DNA of 42,442 nucleotides from an uncultured Clostridia bacterium (GCA_947166515.1 CAMVEM010000005.1:1-42442); one strand, 5' to 3'; shown: positions 6,809 to 15,211, numbered from the stretch's first letter. Translations and numbers: made by a program. Notes: generated by a model not told the origin, from the sequence alone.

Positions 6809-7762
6809 TTGAAAACCGTTATCACAGACAACACACTTTCTTACATGAAATATAATAAAGATCACGTTTCCGGCGACACGCTCGCGCTTTACGCAAAATC
6901 CATATTCTCGTGCGGCGCCGACTATATCGAGATCAGCACAGAGACCGCCATACACATGGCGCTCGACGACTATTCCGAGAAATACATACTCCGCGCGACG
7001 AGCCCGTACGACCTCGGTTACTGCATGGGAGTACAGTTCGCTTATGTCTGCGTTCCGCTGAAACTTGCGCCGAGGATAGAACGCCTCCCCGAAAATCAGC
7101 AGGTGATACTCGAAATAAACGCCGATGAATACAGCGCACAGGCACTGATACTGTATGCGAGAAGATACACGTTCTTCCGCAGAGTTTCGGCAGTACGCCT
7201 CACCGGAATACTCGACAACTCCGGCGACAACATGAATAAGCTCCTGAAATGGTGCCGGAACAATCTTATCGTCCCGATAGATATCTGCCCGCTGAACACA
7301 ATGCTCACCGGCGTATCCGATGCCGTAAACGCCTGCATCTCGGGCGCGGCAATGATAACGCTTTCGTTCGGCAGGAACTATTACTACACATCGCTCGAAC
7401 AGTATCTTATCGGCCTGCATATAACCCGCAGGACGCTCATGCGCGACGATGTCATAAGAGCAATATGCGTTGCGAGCTTCCTCTTTGCGGAGATATTCTC
7501 CGTTATTCCGACAGGACTCGCCAACATCATCGACATAGACAGCGAGATATCGACCTCGATATATGATATAGAATCCGGCATCATATACCGGCCGTACAGA
7601 TCAAGGCCGAAGCCTCACGCCGTTAAGACAGAGACCGCCATTGACCGAAAGATACGTAGCATAGGTCTCGAACACGATATAGAAAACGCAATAATCGACA
7701 CACTCAAAAAGGTGAATTTCAGCTTCTACAAGGAGATCTCAAAGAGAGAACCCATAGATTGA
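6809..7762 (+). CDS. DRE-TIM metallolyase-like protein without catalytic residues (homocitrate/isopropylmalate synthase fold)
   Basis: The 317-residue protein follows the fold order of NifV/LeuA-type synthases but not their chemistry. Residues 157-181 (IDICPLNTMLT...SGA) line up without gaps with the family segment containing HxHND; the two metal-binding histidines become Cys160 and Leu162. The N-terminal DTTLRDG becomes DNTLSYM (7-13), so the arginine and metal-binding aspartate are lost. DIESGI (253-258) and ETAIDRKIRSIGL (275-287) match the ESGI and HSG-xAI-xxKL-xxLG parts of the C-terminal region. It is therefore probably a pseudoenzyme or has a new activity. The start is TTG with a strong AAAGGGG ten bases upstream. 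It leads a likely operon with the zinc-ribbon gene 19 bp downstream. Confidence 0.65.
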   Translation: MKTVITDNTLSYMKYNKDHVSGDTLALYAKSIFSCGADYIEISTETAIHMALDDYSEKYILRATSPYDLGYCMGVQFAYVCVPLKLAPRIERLPENQQVILEINADEYSAQALILYARRYTFFRRVSAVRLTGILDNSGDNMNKLLKWCRNNLIVPIDICPLNTMLTGVSDAVNACISGAAMITLSFGRNYYYTSLEQYLIGLHITRRTLMRDDVIRAICVASFLFAEIFSVIPTGLANIIDIDSEISTSIYDIESGIIYRPYRSRPKPHAVKTETAIDRKIRSIGLEHDIENAIIDTLKKVNFSFYKEISKREPID

Positions 7763-7781
7763 ACAAACGCGGAGGATATTG

Positions 7782-8864
7782 ATGAGCACCGATATAGTTG
7801 CATATAAATGCCCGTCATGCGGAGCACCACTCTCATACACGACAGAATCACAGGATTTCGCCTGTCCTTACTGCGGCTCACACTTCACACAGGCTCAGCT
7901 CGACGGTCCGCTTGAGGGCACCTCGACCGACACAACGCCCGAACAGGCAGGCTTAGAGGAAAAGCAGAAACAGTTCGGCGACGAGAACAGATTATATACC
8001 TGCCCCGGCTGCGGAGCCGCAATCATCACGGATTCCGAGCTCGACGCGTCGGCGGAGTGCGTTTACTGCCACAGCCCGGTTGTGCTTTCCGGAAGACTTT
8101 CGGGAGAATTCCGCCCGGACAAGGTGATACCGTTCAAGAAGTCCCGCGGAGAAGCGATCATGGGGTTCAACAAGTGGACAAAAGCCAAGAAGTTCTTTCT
8201 CGCAAAAGGATTCGGAAACGCGGATCATCTGTCCAAAATCCAGGGCATATATATCCCCTTCTGGCTCGCCGACACCTGCGTGGAAGGCTCGCTCAGCGCC
8301 GACTGCTTCAAAACTCTAGGAAGCACACGGCACGGAGATTACATAGTCAAGACCGAAGCCAAGAGCGCAGCCGAAAGAGAAGGCAGCGTAATATTCCAGG
8401 GAGTGCCTGCGGACGGCTCGTCAAAAGCCGATGATGCTCTTATGGACAGCATAGAACCGTTCAATTACGGCGAACTGGTGGATTTCGACATGTCTTATCT
8501 TTCCGGTCACAACGCGCTGCGCTATGACGTTTCAAAAGATCAGGTATATGAGCGCGTGGAAAAGCGTGTCAACAGCACGGCGGAAGAGCTGTTCTCCGGC
8601 TCGATAACCGGGTACAACATTGTAAAAGTCACTTCAAAGAATTTCAGAGTCACCAACATCAACTGGCAGAATGTCATGCTGCCGATGTGGTTCCTCACAT
8701 ATCCGTACAAAGAAAAGATGTATTATTTCGCAATGAACGGTCAGACCGGGAAATTCGGCGGAACGCTCCCGATAAATAAGGGAAAACTCGCACTGTTCGC
8801 TTTCGGGATACCTTTCGCGGCGGCAATAGTGATATCTGCGCTGCTGGCGTTTCTGGGGGTCTAA
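7782..8864 (+). CDS. Zinc-ribbon (TFIIB-type) protein with C-terminal membrane anchor
   Basis: The 360-residue protein has two N-terminal treble-clef/zinc-ribbon units: CPSCGAPL...CPYCGSHF (about 10-35) and CPGCGAAI...CVYCHSPV (about 73-98). A central soluble domain contains the segment GIYIPFWLADTCVEGSLSAD, and one or two hydrophobic segments lie at the extreme C-terminus (ALFAFGIPFAAAIVISALLAFLGV). Similar Firmicute proteins are called TFIIB-type zinc-ribbon proteins; their role is not established. The ATG at 7782 has GGAGG six bases upstream. The next gene starts 3 bases after the stop, so the pair is coupled. A membrane-linked quality-control role is only a guess. Confidence 0.75.
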   Translation: MSTDIVAYKCPSCGAPLSYTTESQDFACPYCGSHFTQAQLDGPLEGTSTDTTPEQAGLEEKQKQFGDENRLYTCPGCGAAIITDSELDASAECVYCHSPVVLSGRLSGEFRPDKVIPFKKSRGEAIMGFNKWTKAKKFFLAKGFGNADHLSKIQGIYIPFWLADTCVEGSLSADCFKTLGSTRHGDYIVKTEAKSAAEREGSVIFQGVPADGSSKADDALMDSIEPFNYGELVDFDMSYLSGHNALRYDVSKDQVYERVEKRVNSTAEELFSGSITGYNIVKVTSKNFRVTNINWQNVMLPMWFLTYPYKEKMYYFAMNGQTGKFGGTLPINKGKLALFAFGIPFAAAIVISALLAFLGV

Positions 8865-8867
8865 GAT

Positions 8868-9719
8868 ATGGCAAAGAAAATATTTCTTATCTTTATCTCA
8901 TCGCTCATAGCTGCAGCGTTCCTGTGTTTTCCGGCTGCTGCCGACGATCAGCAGTACGGACCGAAAGCACTGCTGATAGATATGGCCGATGTCATTCCTG
9001 CAGAGAACGAACCTGAGCTGCTCCAGAAGATCACTTCCGCAGTCGAAAAGACCGGGTTCAGCATCATAGTCTCGTCAACGAACGACATAGGCTCGCCTAA
9101 AACGGATGCCCGCACGGTAGCATACGCGGACGATCTGTATGAGGAATACTGCGGAAAGGACACCGACGGAATACTGCTGCTGATAAACTGCGATACCGAG
9201 TACGACTATATCTCCACAAGCGGCGTGTGCATCAACTATTTCAGCGACTACCGCATTGAGCTTATTCTTGACTCGATATTCGACGATCTCGTTGCTCACA
9301 GATTCACAAAGGCTGCAGAAACATTCGTAAAGAAAGCCGAATACTACTACGATCAGGGAAAGGCTAACCACCAGCAGGAGATACTCGGGCAGGAAGTCGA
9401 TCTTTATGATTTCTCTGCCGCTTTCATAAGGCTGATGTTCTTTACCGGATTTGCCGCACTGATAGTATCTGTCAGCATTTACTCATATTATGCGTCGCAT
9501 TATAAGCTCCAGGCGCCGACCACCCAGAACTATATGCTGAAGGATTCGCTTTATTTCACCAGGAAAAACGATGTGTTCATCGGCAACATAACCACCCGCA
9601 TATATTCTCCGCGTTCATCATCTTCGGGCGGCGGACATTCGTCCGGCCACTCGCACCACAGCTCAACGCACCATTCCAGCAGCGGCGGAAGACACGGCGG
9701 CGGCGGAAGACACAGATAA
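8868..9719 (+). CDS. TPM-domain membrane protein with His/Ser/Gly-rich tail
   Basis: The 283-residue protein has a signal peptide (LIFISSLIAAAFLCFPAAADD), an extracytoplasmic TPM domain (TLP18.3/Psb32/MOLO-1 fold, about 30-165, with LIDMADVIPAENEPELLQKI and GILLLINCDTEYDYISTSG), a transmembrane helix at about 186-206, and a cytoplasmic-side tail. The tail ends in a low-complexity stretch of serine, glycine and histidine (about 248-283), which could bind metal. TPM proteins are linked to photosystem repair in plants and to membrane or envelope upkeep in bacteria. It is tightly packed between the zinc-ribbon gene and the efflux adaptor. Confidence 0.85.
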   Translation: MAKKIFLIFISSLIAAAFLCFPAAADDQQYGPKALLIDMADVIPAENEPELLQKITSAVEKTGFSIIVSSTNDIGSPKTDARTVAYADDLYEEYCGKDTDGILLLINCDTEYDYISTSGVCINYFSDYRIELILDSIFDDLVAHRFTKAAETFVKKAEYYYDQGKANHQQEILGQEVDLYDFSAAFIRLMFFTGFAALIVSVSIYSYYASHYKLQAPTTQNYMLKDSLYFTRKNDVFIGNITTRIYSPRSSSSGGGHSSGHSHHSSTHHSSSGGRHGGGGRHR

Positions 9720-9745
9720 CCGCGGCACACCGAAACAGGAGAAAC

Positions 9746-10723
9746 ATGAAAAAAAGATATTTTGCGGCATTTACGGCCGCTGTACTGATGCTGGCCTGCA
9801 GCTGTTCAAAGCCTGCTGAAAAAGCGGAAATAAAAATCCCGATACTCGAAGGCGATTCCTCAAAGAGCTACAAAACGGCGGAAGCAGCCTGCCGCGACCT
9901 TGAATCATACACGAATATCGCCGGAACGGTGGAATACGCCTACGCTGAGACTCTCACGATAGATCACGACACCAATATCCTCGAATATAATGTGACCAAA
10001 GGAGATCACCTCAGCAAAGGAGACGTAATAGCAGTATTTTCCTCGGCAGACATGAACTATGAATATCAGAGCCAGAAAATACTGACCGACAACGCCTATT
10101 CCGCCTATACCGCTTCGGGAACAGAATCCGCAAGGCTTGAATATGAGCAGCAGAAGCTCCGGCTCGATCTCGTCCAGTACAAAATAGACAGCTATACGAT
10201 CAGAGCTCCGTATGACTGCATCATATCCAACATCAGCTTATTCGAAACGGGAGACGCAGTTGCTGCGGGAACACCGGTCTGCACCGTCGCAAAACCCGGC
10301 GATGTTTATGTGTCTGTGGACAGAAATCTGGACAAGTTTTCCTTAGGCACGCCGGTAAAGCTGAAATTCGGCACCGACGAGACCTACACGGGAAAAGTCG
10401 TTATGCCGTACAACAGCAGATATAACAGCGGCGTAGGCGCAAAGGTACTGATAGCGTTCGACGAGGGCGAATACGCACGCGCCTCAGGGGATATAGGAAA
10501 TCTTGTTACAGCGGGCTGGGCTACAGTCTCGGTAAAGGTTTATGACAAGCATGACGCACTTTGCATACCCAAAGAGGCGGTCATGGTATATTCCGGCACA
10601 ACATACTGCTATATCGTGAACGACGGCACGCGCACAAGAATACCGATCGAGACCGGCGAAACAGTCAACGATCTCACAATAGTATTGAGCGGTCTCACCG
10701 AGGGAGACATCGTATCATACTGA
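9746..10723 (+). CDS. HlyD/RND-type efflux adaptor lipoprotein (orphan)
   Basis: The 325-residue protein has a lipoprotein signal (MLACSC). It has the two half-lipoyl strands of an adaptor (ILEYNVTKGDHLSKGDVIAVF and YTIRAPYDCIISNISLFETGDAVAAGTPVCTVA) flanking a helical hairpin with QSQKILTDNAYSAY and EYEQQKLRLDLVQYKIDSY. A beta-barrel and a C-terminal membrane-proximal domain follow (ALCIPKEAVMVYSG...VSGLTEGD-like end). Such proteins bridge an ABC or RND transporter to the exterior. No transporter subunit lies beside it, so its partner is elsewhere or it serves the preceding membrane proteins. A complex terminator region follows. Confidence 0.83.
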   Translation: MKKRYFAAFTAAVLMLACSCSKPAEKAEIKIPILEGDSSKSYKTAEAACRDLESYTNIAGTVEYAYAETLTIDHDTNILEYNVTKGDHLSKGDVIAVFSSADMNYEYQSQKILTDNAYSAYTASGTESARLEYEQQKLRLDLVQYKIDSYTIRAPYDCIISNISLFETGDAVAAGTPVCTVAKPGDVYVSVDRNLDKFSLGTPVKLKFGTDETYTGKVVMPYNSRYNSGVGAKVLIAFDEGEYARASGDIGNLVTAGWATVSVKVYDKHDALCIPKEAVMVYSGTTYCYIVNDGTRTRIPIETGETVNDLTIVLSGLTEGDIVSY

Positions 10724-10733
10724 TTTAATATAA

Positions 10734-10810
10734 AAAAACAGACGAAAGGCATATTTGTTTATCCCCCCGCCTCCGGCGGGGGATAATCGGAAATAAAACC
10801 TGTCTGTTCT
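10734..10810 (+). terminator. Terminator-like hairpin with an inserted G/C palindrome
   Basis: An outer stem ACAGAC/GTCTGT encloses an inner near-perfect palindrome, TTATCCCCCCGCC-TCC-GGCGGGGGATAA (one bulged C), and is followed by TCTTTGG. The inner CCCCCGCC...GGCGGGGG hairpin recurs at 38744-38782. The arrangement looks like a repeat inserted in the loop of an older terminator. Confidence 0.5.
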
Positions 10811-10822
10811 TTGGATAAGCAT

Positions 10823-10853
10823 AACAAAACTCCGGCAGCACACGCTGTCGGAG
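10823..10853 (-). terminator. Terminator of rpmE
   Basis: Minus strand CTCCGACAGC pairs with GCTGCCGGAG across GTGT, with one mismatch, and is followed by TTTTGTT. Confidence 0.8.
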
Positions 10854-10870
10854 TAATTGTTTTTTGAAGC

Positions 10871-11071
10871 TCACTTGATATTGTATTTCTTCTTGAACTT
10901 ATCAACGCGTCCGCCTGCATCAACAAGCTTCTGCTTTCCGGTGAAGAAAGGGTGGCAATTGGAGCAAATTTCTACTTTGATGTCCTTTTTAGTGGAACGT
11001 GTTTCAAATGTAGCTCCGCACGCGCACTTTATCGTTGTTGCTTCATACTTGGGATGGATTCCCTCTTTCAT
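10871..11071 (-). CDS. rpmE: 50S ribosomal protein L31, zinc-binding form
   Basis: The 66-residue protein begins [20 protein letters not shown] and has the two cysteine pairs CAC and CSNC that bind zinc, marking the C+ form of L31. The start at 11071 is supported by AGGCGGTG seven bases upstream; the longer reading frame adds 15 unrelated residues. It is a single-gene unit with its own consensus promoter and terminator. Confidence 0.97.
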   Translation of the reverse strand: MKEGIHPKYEATTIKCACGATFETRSTKKDIKVEICSNCHPFFTGKQKLVDAGGRVDKFKKKYNIK

Positions 11072-11140
11072 TGCCGTCACCGCCTTTTTCCAGATAATAG
11101 CATCAATGGGGAGCAACCCAATGACGACTGCTGAGAATAA

Positions 11141-11169
11141 ATTATATCACTGTCCGCACGATTTGTCAA
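11141..11169 (-). promoter_or_regulatory. Promoter of rpmE
   Basis: Minus strand TTGACA (11164-11169), 17-bp spacer, TATAAT (11141-11146). Both boxes are perfect consensus. A leader of about 65 bases follows. Confidence 0.87.
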
Positions 11170-11220
11170 TACCTGTTTCGCGGATTTTGAAATATTTTTT
11201 CTTGTTTTACGAGCGCCGGA

Positions 11221-12267
11221 TCATTCTGCCGGAGCAGTGGTCTCTTTCCTGAGAAGCTCCTCAAAAATGCCCGTATTTGCCGGTTCAATGGGATTCTGCA
11301 CAGGCGGGTTCTGTGTGAAGTCTATCTCGGTCTCAATGAGCTTTCCGGATCTTCCGGTGGTACGGCTCGTTACCATAATAGTATATGTGTGAACGTCCGT
11401 TGCGCTGACTTCCCAGTCGATCACTCTCGTCAAACTTATCTCTTTTATGACTGTCTTCTCCTCGACAAGCGTGCCGTCGATATAGAATTTTACTTCAAAT
11501 TCAGCCTCAAGCTTTGAATCTATCGGCACTGAGATAGTCGATGTCTTTATGGCTCTTTCGCCGGCTACCGTGACCTCGATGCGCTGATTGGGCTCCACTA
11601 TGGTGTTGGGGTCAACGCTCTGCTCAATGATTGTACCGGGCTCCTGCTGTGAGGTGTCGTCATATTTCGGGACGAGCACTATTCCCTTTGCGAGCTTTAC
11701 AGCTTCCTCAAAGGACATTCCCACCATTCCGGGAACTCTTATCTCCTGCTGCGGAGAACCGAGGCTTACAAAGCAGGTGATCATTGTACCCTTATCCACC
11801 ATTGTTCTCGCGGCGGGCGTCGTACTGATGACGCAGTTGCGCTGAACGGTATCGCTCTCAACATACTGTATCTCATATTTAAGGCCCTGCTTTTCTATCA
11901 GCGTCTTTACGGCTTCGATGTTCTGGTCCTTGTAATCATCCACCTCGACCTGCTTTGCACCGATGCTTATAGTCACGGATATCTCGTCGGCCTTCTTTAT
12001 CCTTGTGCCGGGATCGGGAGACTGTGCTATAACAACATCCTGCTTTGCATTATCATCGTACTTATCAATATAATTGAAATTGAGGTTGGAATACTTCATT
12101 TCAAGCTGATAGCGCTCAAGGCCGATAAGCTTGGGAACTTCTATCGTGTTCGGATCTTCCGTTGTCGTGACCTCGGCATTCTTGTCAGGCTTTTTCTCAT
12201 CGCTGCCGCAGGACGACATACAGAGCACCATTATAAATGCGGCAAATACCGCGAATATCTTTTTCAT
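11221..12267 (-). CDS. PASTA-repeat lipoprotein
   Basis: The 348-residue protein has a lipoprotein signal (ICIRY-free: MKKIFAVFAAFIMVLCMSSC), then three PASTA repeats at about 40-105, 106-175 and 180-240. Each has the VPxLxGxxxxxA-like start and a Q-P-G/T-turn (QSPDPGTRI, TTPAARTMV, QSVDPNTIV). A beta-sandwich-like region and a threonine/proline-rich tail follow. PASTA domains bind peptidoglycan fragments and usually sit on Ser/Thr kinases or penicillin-binding proteins. Here there is no kinase or transpeptidase domain, so it is a secreted, lipid-anchored wall-sensing or wall-binding protein. The start at 12267 was chosen because the signal peptide begins there and an AGAAAGGA lies upstream. 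Confidence 0.88.
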   Translation of the reverse strand: MKKIFAVFAAFIMVLCMSSCGSDEKKPDKNAEVTTTEDPNTIEVPKLIGLERYQLEMKYSNLNFNYIDKYDDNAKQDVVIAQSPDPGTRIKKADEISVTISIGAKQVEVDDYKDQNIEAVKTLIEKQGLKYEIQYVESDTVQRNCVISTTPAARTMVDKGTMITCFVSLGSPQQEIRVPGMVGMSFEEAVKLAKGIVLVPKYDDTSQQEPGTIIEQSVDPNTIVEPNQRIEVTVAGERAIKTSTISVPIDSKLEAEFEVKFYIDGTLVEEKTVIKEISLTRVIDWEVSATDVHTYTIMVTSRTTGRSGKLIETEIDFTQNPPVQNPIEPANTGIFEELLRKETTAPAE

Positions 12268-12374
12268 TTCCGTGCAGATGTCCTTTCTCTGATGATAGAT
12301 CACAGCTGCCGTCACATAATGTGTGGTATTTTGTCTTTCTCCCCTCATTGACGGCACAATAATCATACTTTACT

Positions 12375-12403
12375 ATAATAGCATAGTTGCGCTCATTTGT
12401 CAA
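12375..12403 (-). promoter_or_regulatory. Promoter of the PASTA lipoprotein gene
   Basis: Minus strand TTGACA (12398-12403), 17-bp spacer, TATTAT (12375-12380). Confidence 0.8.
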
Positions 12404-12550
12404 TCGGAAAAATAAGGCGATTTCACCAAACGCAGAAGCAAATCTATTGCATTTTAGGAGAATTTGTGGTATTATTATCCTATATCGCGCTTACTGAAAT
12501 AAAAAAACAGAGTATCTCCCGGTTTTATTCAAAAAAATATACAAAACCCC

Positions 12551-12579
12551 TTGACAAGTGAGCAAATATGTGCTAAAAT
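12551..12579 (+). promoter_or_regulatory. Promoter of the rpmG-secE-nusG-rplK-rplA operon
   Basis: TTGACA (12551-12556), 17-bp spacer, TAAAAT (12574-12579). About 150 bases of leader follow, with a hairpin CTGTGC/GCACAG at about 12614-12632 and a second short hairpin CCGTT/AACGG near 12691-12707. No known riboswitch or tRNA was recognised in the leader. Confidence 0.82.
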
Positions 12580-12731
12580 ATGCTTACCTCGTTAAAAGGG
12601 GCTTATTTTTTTGCTGTGCGCAAAAAGCACAGAACCGCAAAAATACGCTTCTTCCGCGGTCATAAGGACTTCGGGCATGAGGGAGGCTTAGTCCGTTCGG
12701 TGTAACGGATAATAAAATAGGAGGTGCCGAA

Positions 12732-12881
12732 ATGAGAGTTAAGATTACACTCGCATGCACAGAGTGCAAGCAGCGCAATTACAACACCAAGAAAAACAAG
12801 AAGAATGACCCCGACAGGATCGAAATGAACAAGTACTGCAGATTCTGCCGCAAGCACACTCTCCATAAGGAAACCAAGTAA
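12732..12881 (+). CDS. rpmG: 50S ribosomal protein L33, zinc-binding form
   Basis: This short gene of 49 codons encodes [20 protein letters not shown] and ends KHTLHKETK. The cysteine pairs CTEC and CRFC mark the zinc-binding form. A GGAGGTG sits just upstream, and the gene leads directly into secE, the conserved order in Firmicutes. Confidence 0.97.
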   Translation: MRVKITLACTECKQRNYNTKKNKKNDPDRIEMNKYCRFCRKHTLHKETK

Positions 12882-12891
12882 GGAGGATCGT

Positions 12892-13152
12892 ATGGCAGAC
12901 AAGGAAAAAGCGCTCGAAGCGGCGAAGGCTGCTGCGGCTGCAAAGCCGAAGAAAAAGCGCTCGATACGCAAGTATTTCAAAGATGCCAGGTCCGAATTCA
13001 AAAAGGTTGTGTGGCCGTCAAGGAAACAGGTGTTCAACAACACTACGGTAGTTATCATTTCCCTGGTGGTATCCGGCGCGGCGGTATGGCTGCTCGACAC
13101 GGGCTTCGGCTCGCTGATCAAGCTTATGCTCGGCAAGTTCGGCCAGCAGTAA
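12892..13152 (+). CDS. secE: Preprotein translocase subunit SecE
   Basis: The 86-residue protein has a charged alanine/lysine-rich N-terminus, the conserved amphipathic segment FKDARSEFKKVVWPSRKQVF, and a single transmembrane helix (about 50-70). This is the minimal Gram-positive SecE, which clamps SecY in the translocon. It lies 10 bases after rpmG and 23 before nusG, inside a transcription/translation operon. Confidence 0.96.
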   Translation: MADKEKALEAAKAAAAAKPKKKRSIRKYFKDARSEFKKVVWPSRKQVFNNTTVVIISLVVSGAAVWLLDTGFGSLIKLMLGKFGQQ

Positions 13153-13175
13153 TGTATTAGGTAAGGAGTTTATCA

Positions 13176-13715
13176 ATGTCGGAATCCAAATGGTATATCC
13201 TTCACACCTATTCCGGTTACGAGAACAAGGTGGCGAATGACATCAAGACACTCGCGGAAAACAGAAATCTTCAGAACCTTATCGAAGATGTAATGGTACC
13301 GATCGGACCCGCTACTGACGAAGTCACGGGAAAGCCGATACTCGACAGAGAGGGCAACCAGAAGGAAGAAAAACTGTTCCCCTGCTATGTGTATGTCAAG
13401 ATGGTCATGACAGACGAGACTTGGTATATCTGCCGCAATACCCGCGGCGTTACGGGATTTGTAGGTCCCGGATCCAAACCGATACCGCTCACGGATGAAG
13501 AGATCGAAAATCTCGGCGTGGCAAAGAAGACCGCAGGTCCTTCCGTAAAGGCGGGAGACAGAGTGAACATCATATCCGGTGCGCTCAGCGGTTTTGAAGG
13601 TACTGTCAAAGAAGTCGATGAAGCGGAGAGCAAGGTGCTCGTTACCGTTTCCATGTTCGGAAGAGAGACTCCGACAACACTCGACCTTTCGGCAGTGGAA
13701 AAGATCAATGTTTGA
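13176..13715 (+). CDS. nusG: Transcription termination/antitermination factor NusG
   Basis: The 179-residue protein has the NGN domain starting SKWYILHTYSGYENKVA and the conserved NTRGVTGFVG segment, followed by a KOW domain (about 125-178, with GDRVNIISGALSGFEGTV). NusG binds RNA polymerase clamp helices and affects pausing and coupling to ribosomes. An AAGGAG lies upstream. Position between secE and rplK is canonical. Confidence 0.97.
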   Translation: MSESKWYILHTYSGYENKVANDIKTLAENRNLQNLIEDVMVPIGPATDEVTGKPILDREGNQKEEKLFPCYVYVKMVMTDETWYICRNTRGVTGFVGPGSKPIPLTDEEIENLGVAKKTAGPSVKAGDRVNIISGALSGFEGTVKEVDEAESKVLVTVSMFGRETPTTLDLSAVEKINV

Positions 13716-13748
13716 TCGTTCTTTTAATTTTTTTGGAGGTAAAATAAA

Positions 13749-14174
13749 ATGGCTCAGAAGGTAGTCGGATTTATCAAATTGCAGATACCCGCAGGAAAAG
13801 CTACTCCTGCACCGCCGGTAGGACCCGCACTTGGTCAGCACGGCGTAAACATCATGGCGTTCACAAAGGAATTCAACGAGCGCACAAAGAATGACGCCGG
13901 TCTTATCATACCGGTAGTTATCACAGTATATGCGGACAGAAGCTTCACTTTTGTTACAAAGACTCCGCCCGCAGCAGTCCTCATCAAGAAGGCTTGCGGC
14001 ATCGAGACAGCTTCGGGAACCCCGAACAAGACAAAGGTCGCAAAGATCACAAAGGCTCAGGTTAAGGCTATCGCAGAACAGAAGATGCCCGACCTCAACG
14101 CAGGCTCCGTAGAAGCAGCTATGTCCATGATTAAGGGAACAGCTCGTTCAATGGGCGTAGAAGTAGTTGACTAA
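13749..14174 (+). CDS. rplK: 50S ribosomal protein L11
   Basis: The 141-residue protein has the N-terminal [34 protein letters not shown]-type motif with its proline-rich turn and the C-terminal RNA-binding domain ([24 protein letters not shown]). It binds the GTPase-associated centre of 23S rRNA. A strong GGAGG precedes the ATG. Confidence 0.97.
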   Translation: MAQKVVGFIKLQIPAGKATPAPPVGPALGQHGVNIMAFTKEFNERTKNDAGLIIPVVITVYADRSFTFVTKTPPAAVLIKKACGIETASGTPNKTKVAKITKAQVKAIAEQKMPDLNAGSVEAAMSMIKGTARSMGVEVVD

Positions 14175-14187
14175 ACAAAATGTATCA

Positions 14188-14215
14188 GTGGGAGGTCTAT
14201 TGACCGTCTGACCAC
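14188..14215 (+). promoter_or_regulatory. Putative L1-binding mRNA hairpin before rplA
   Basis: GTGG (14188-14191) pairs with CCAC (14212-14215), and inside it GGTC pairs with GACC. An asymmetric internal loop (GA against GTCTGA) separates the two helices. This two-helix shape with a purine bulge resembles the site that ribosomal L1 uses on 23S rRNA and, for autoregulation, on L11-L1 mRNA. The ribosome-binding site AAGGAGG follows immediately. Confidence 0.5.
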
Positions 14216-14232
14216 AAGGAGGATTATATAAT

Positions 14233-14925
14233 ATGAAGCACGGAAAGAAATATAGCGAAAGCGCAAAGCTTGTTGATTCCACAAAATTATATGAAGTAGC
14301 GGAGGCTTGCGATCTCGTATGCAAAACCGCTAAGGCAAAGTTTGACGAAACAGTTGAACTTCATGTAAGACTCGGCGTTGACTCCCGTCACGCTGACCAG
14401 CAGGTAAGAGGCGCCGTTGTTCTCCCCAACGGTACCGGTAAGACCGTTAGAACACTCGTATTCACAAAGGGCGATAAGATCAAGGAAGCAGAAGATGCAG
14501 GTTCTGATTACATCGCTGATGACGATACCGTAAAGAAGATCATGGACGGCTGGATGGATTTCGACGTAGTTATCGCATCTCCCGACATGATGGGCGTTGT
14601 AGGACGTCTCGGTAAGGTGCTCGGTCCGAGAGGACTCATGCCGAACCCCAAGGCAGGTACTGTAACTCCCGAAATAGGCAAGGCTATCGCTGATGCCAAG
14701 GCTGGTAAGATCGAGTACAGACTCGATAAGACCAACATCATCCACTGCCCGATCGGTAAGGCTTCTTTTGGTCAGGAAAAGCTCTCCGAGAACCTCGAAG
14801 CTCTCATGGGCGCTATCGTAAAGGCTAAGCCTGCTGCAGCAAAAGGCCAGTATATCAAGAGCTGCGTGGTTACTTCCACAATGGGCCCCGGCGTCAAGAT
14901 CAACCCCGTTAAGTACGGCGCATAA
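14233..14925 (+). CDS. rplA: 50S ribosomal protein L1
   Basis: The 230-residue protein has the L1 signature: [20 protein letters not shown] and [16 protein letters not shown], then [15 protein letters not shown] near residue 134. It binds the L1 stalk of 23S rRNA and often represses its own operon. It starts after AAGGAGGATTATATA. Its last codons and stop lie inside the first unit of a 23-bp tandem repeat that is part of a G element, so the gene end has been shaped by a repeat. Confidence 0.97.
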   Translation: MKHGKKYSESAKLVDSTKLYEVAEACDLVCKTAKAKFDETVELHVRLGVDSRHADQQVRGAVVLPNGTGKTVRTLVFTKGDKIKEAEDAGSDYIADDDTVKKIMDGWMDFDVVIASPDMMGVVGRLGKVLGPRGLMPNPKAGTVTPEIGKAIADAKAGKIEYRLDKTNIIHCPIGKASFGQEKLSENLEALMGAIVKAKPAAAKGQYIKSCVVTSTMGPGVKINPVKYGA

Positions 14926-14993
14926 GACTTTTAGTCGCTCGCGCATAAGACTTTTAGTCGCTCGCGCTTGAGACTTTTAGTCGCTCGCGCTTG
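14918..14993 (-). repeat. 23-bp tandem repeat, three units and a partial fourth
   Basis: Units begin at 14918, 14941 and 14964, each starting GCGC(A/T)T(A/G)AGAC and ending AGTCGCTC, with a partial unit from 14987. On the minus strand the unit is the tail of a G element (TCTCAAGCG...GCGAC), which is present once or twice in the other copies. The first unit contains the rplA stop codon. Confidence 0.85.
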
Positions 14994-15057
14994 AGATTGG
15001 GGGAAACCTTTTGTGAACAAAAGGTTATCCCCCAAACCCCTTTCCAAAAAACTTTAC
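14994..15057 (-). repeat. G element copy 1
   Basis: On the minus strand it runs GTAAAGTTTTTTGGAAAGG, then a long palindrome with AACCTTTTGT and ACAAAAGGTT arms around a two-base loop, closed by outer G5/C5 runs, then AATCT. It is almost identical to copy 2 at 22561. The gap 14926-15281 contains only this, the tandem tail, the terminator at 15105 and the promoter at 15212. Confidence 0.85.
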
Positions 15058-15104
15058 ATGCTTCGCGTGTTATTAATAAGTTTTTTGGTTATTATAAAAA
15101 TAAC

Positions 15105-15137
15105 CGACCCGTTTCAATCGAAGCGGGTCGATTTTGT
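15105..15137 (+). terminator. Terminator of the ribosomal protein operon
   Basis: CGACCCG (15105-15111) pairs with CGGGTCG (15124-15130), extended by TTC/GAA, and is followed by ATTTTGTTT. Confidence 0.8.
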
Positions 15138-15211
15138 TTGTAAAACCGTAGCAAATAGGAGCGTGAGGGCACAGCACGGCCAAGGGAACATGGGGTTGGG
15201 CATCTGCAATA

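Noticed and set aside
14918-14993. CRISPR-like short direct repeats
   Set aside because: The 23-bp units are directly adjacent with no spacers, only three copies exist, and they belong to the tail of a G element.
15140-15211. Small RNA such as SRP RNA
   Set aside because: The SRP apical-loop signature is not present, and a promoter for the next gene follows.
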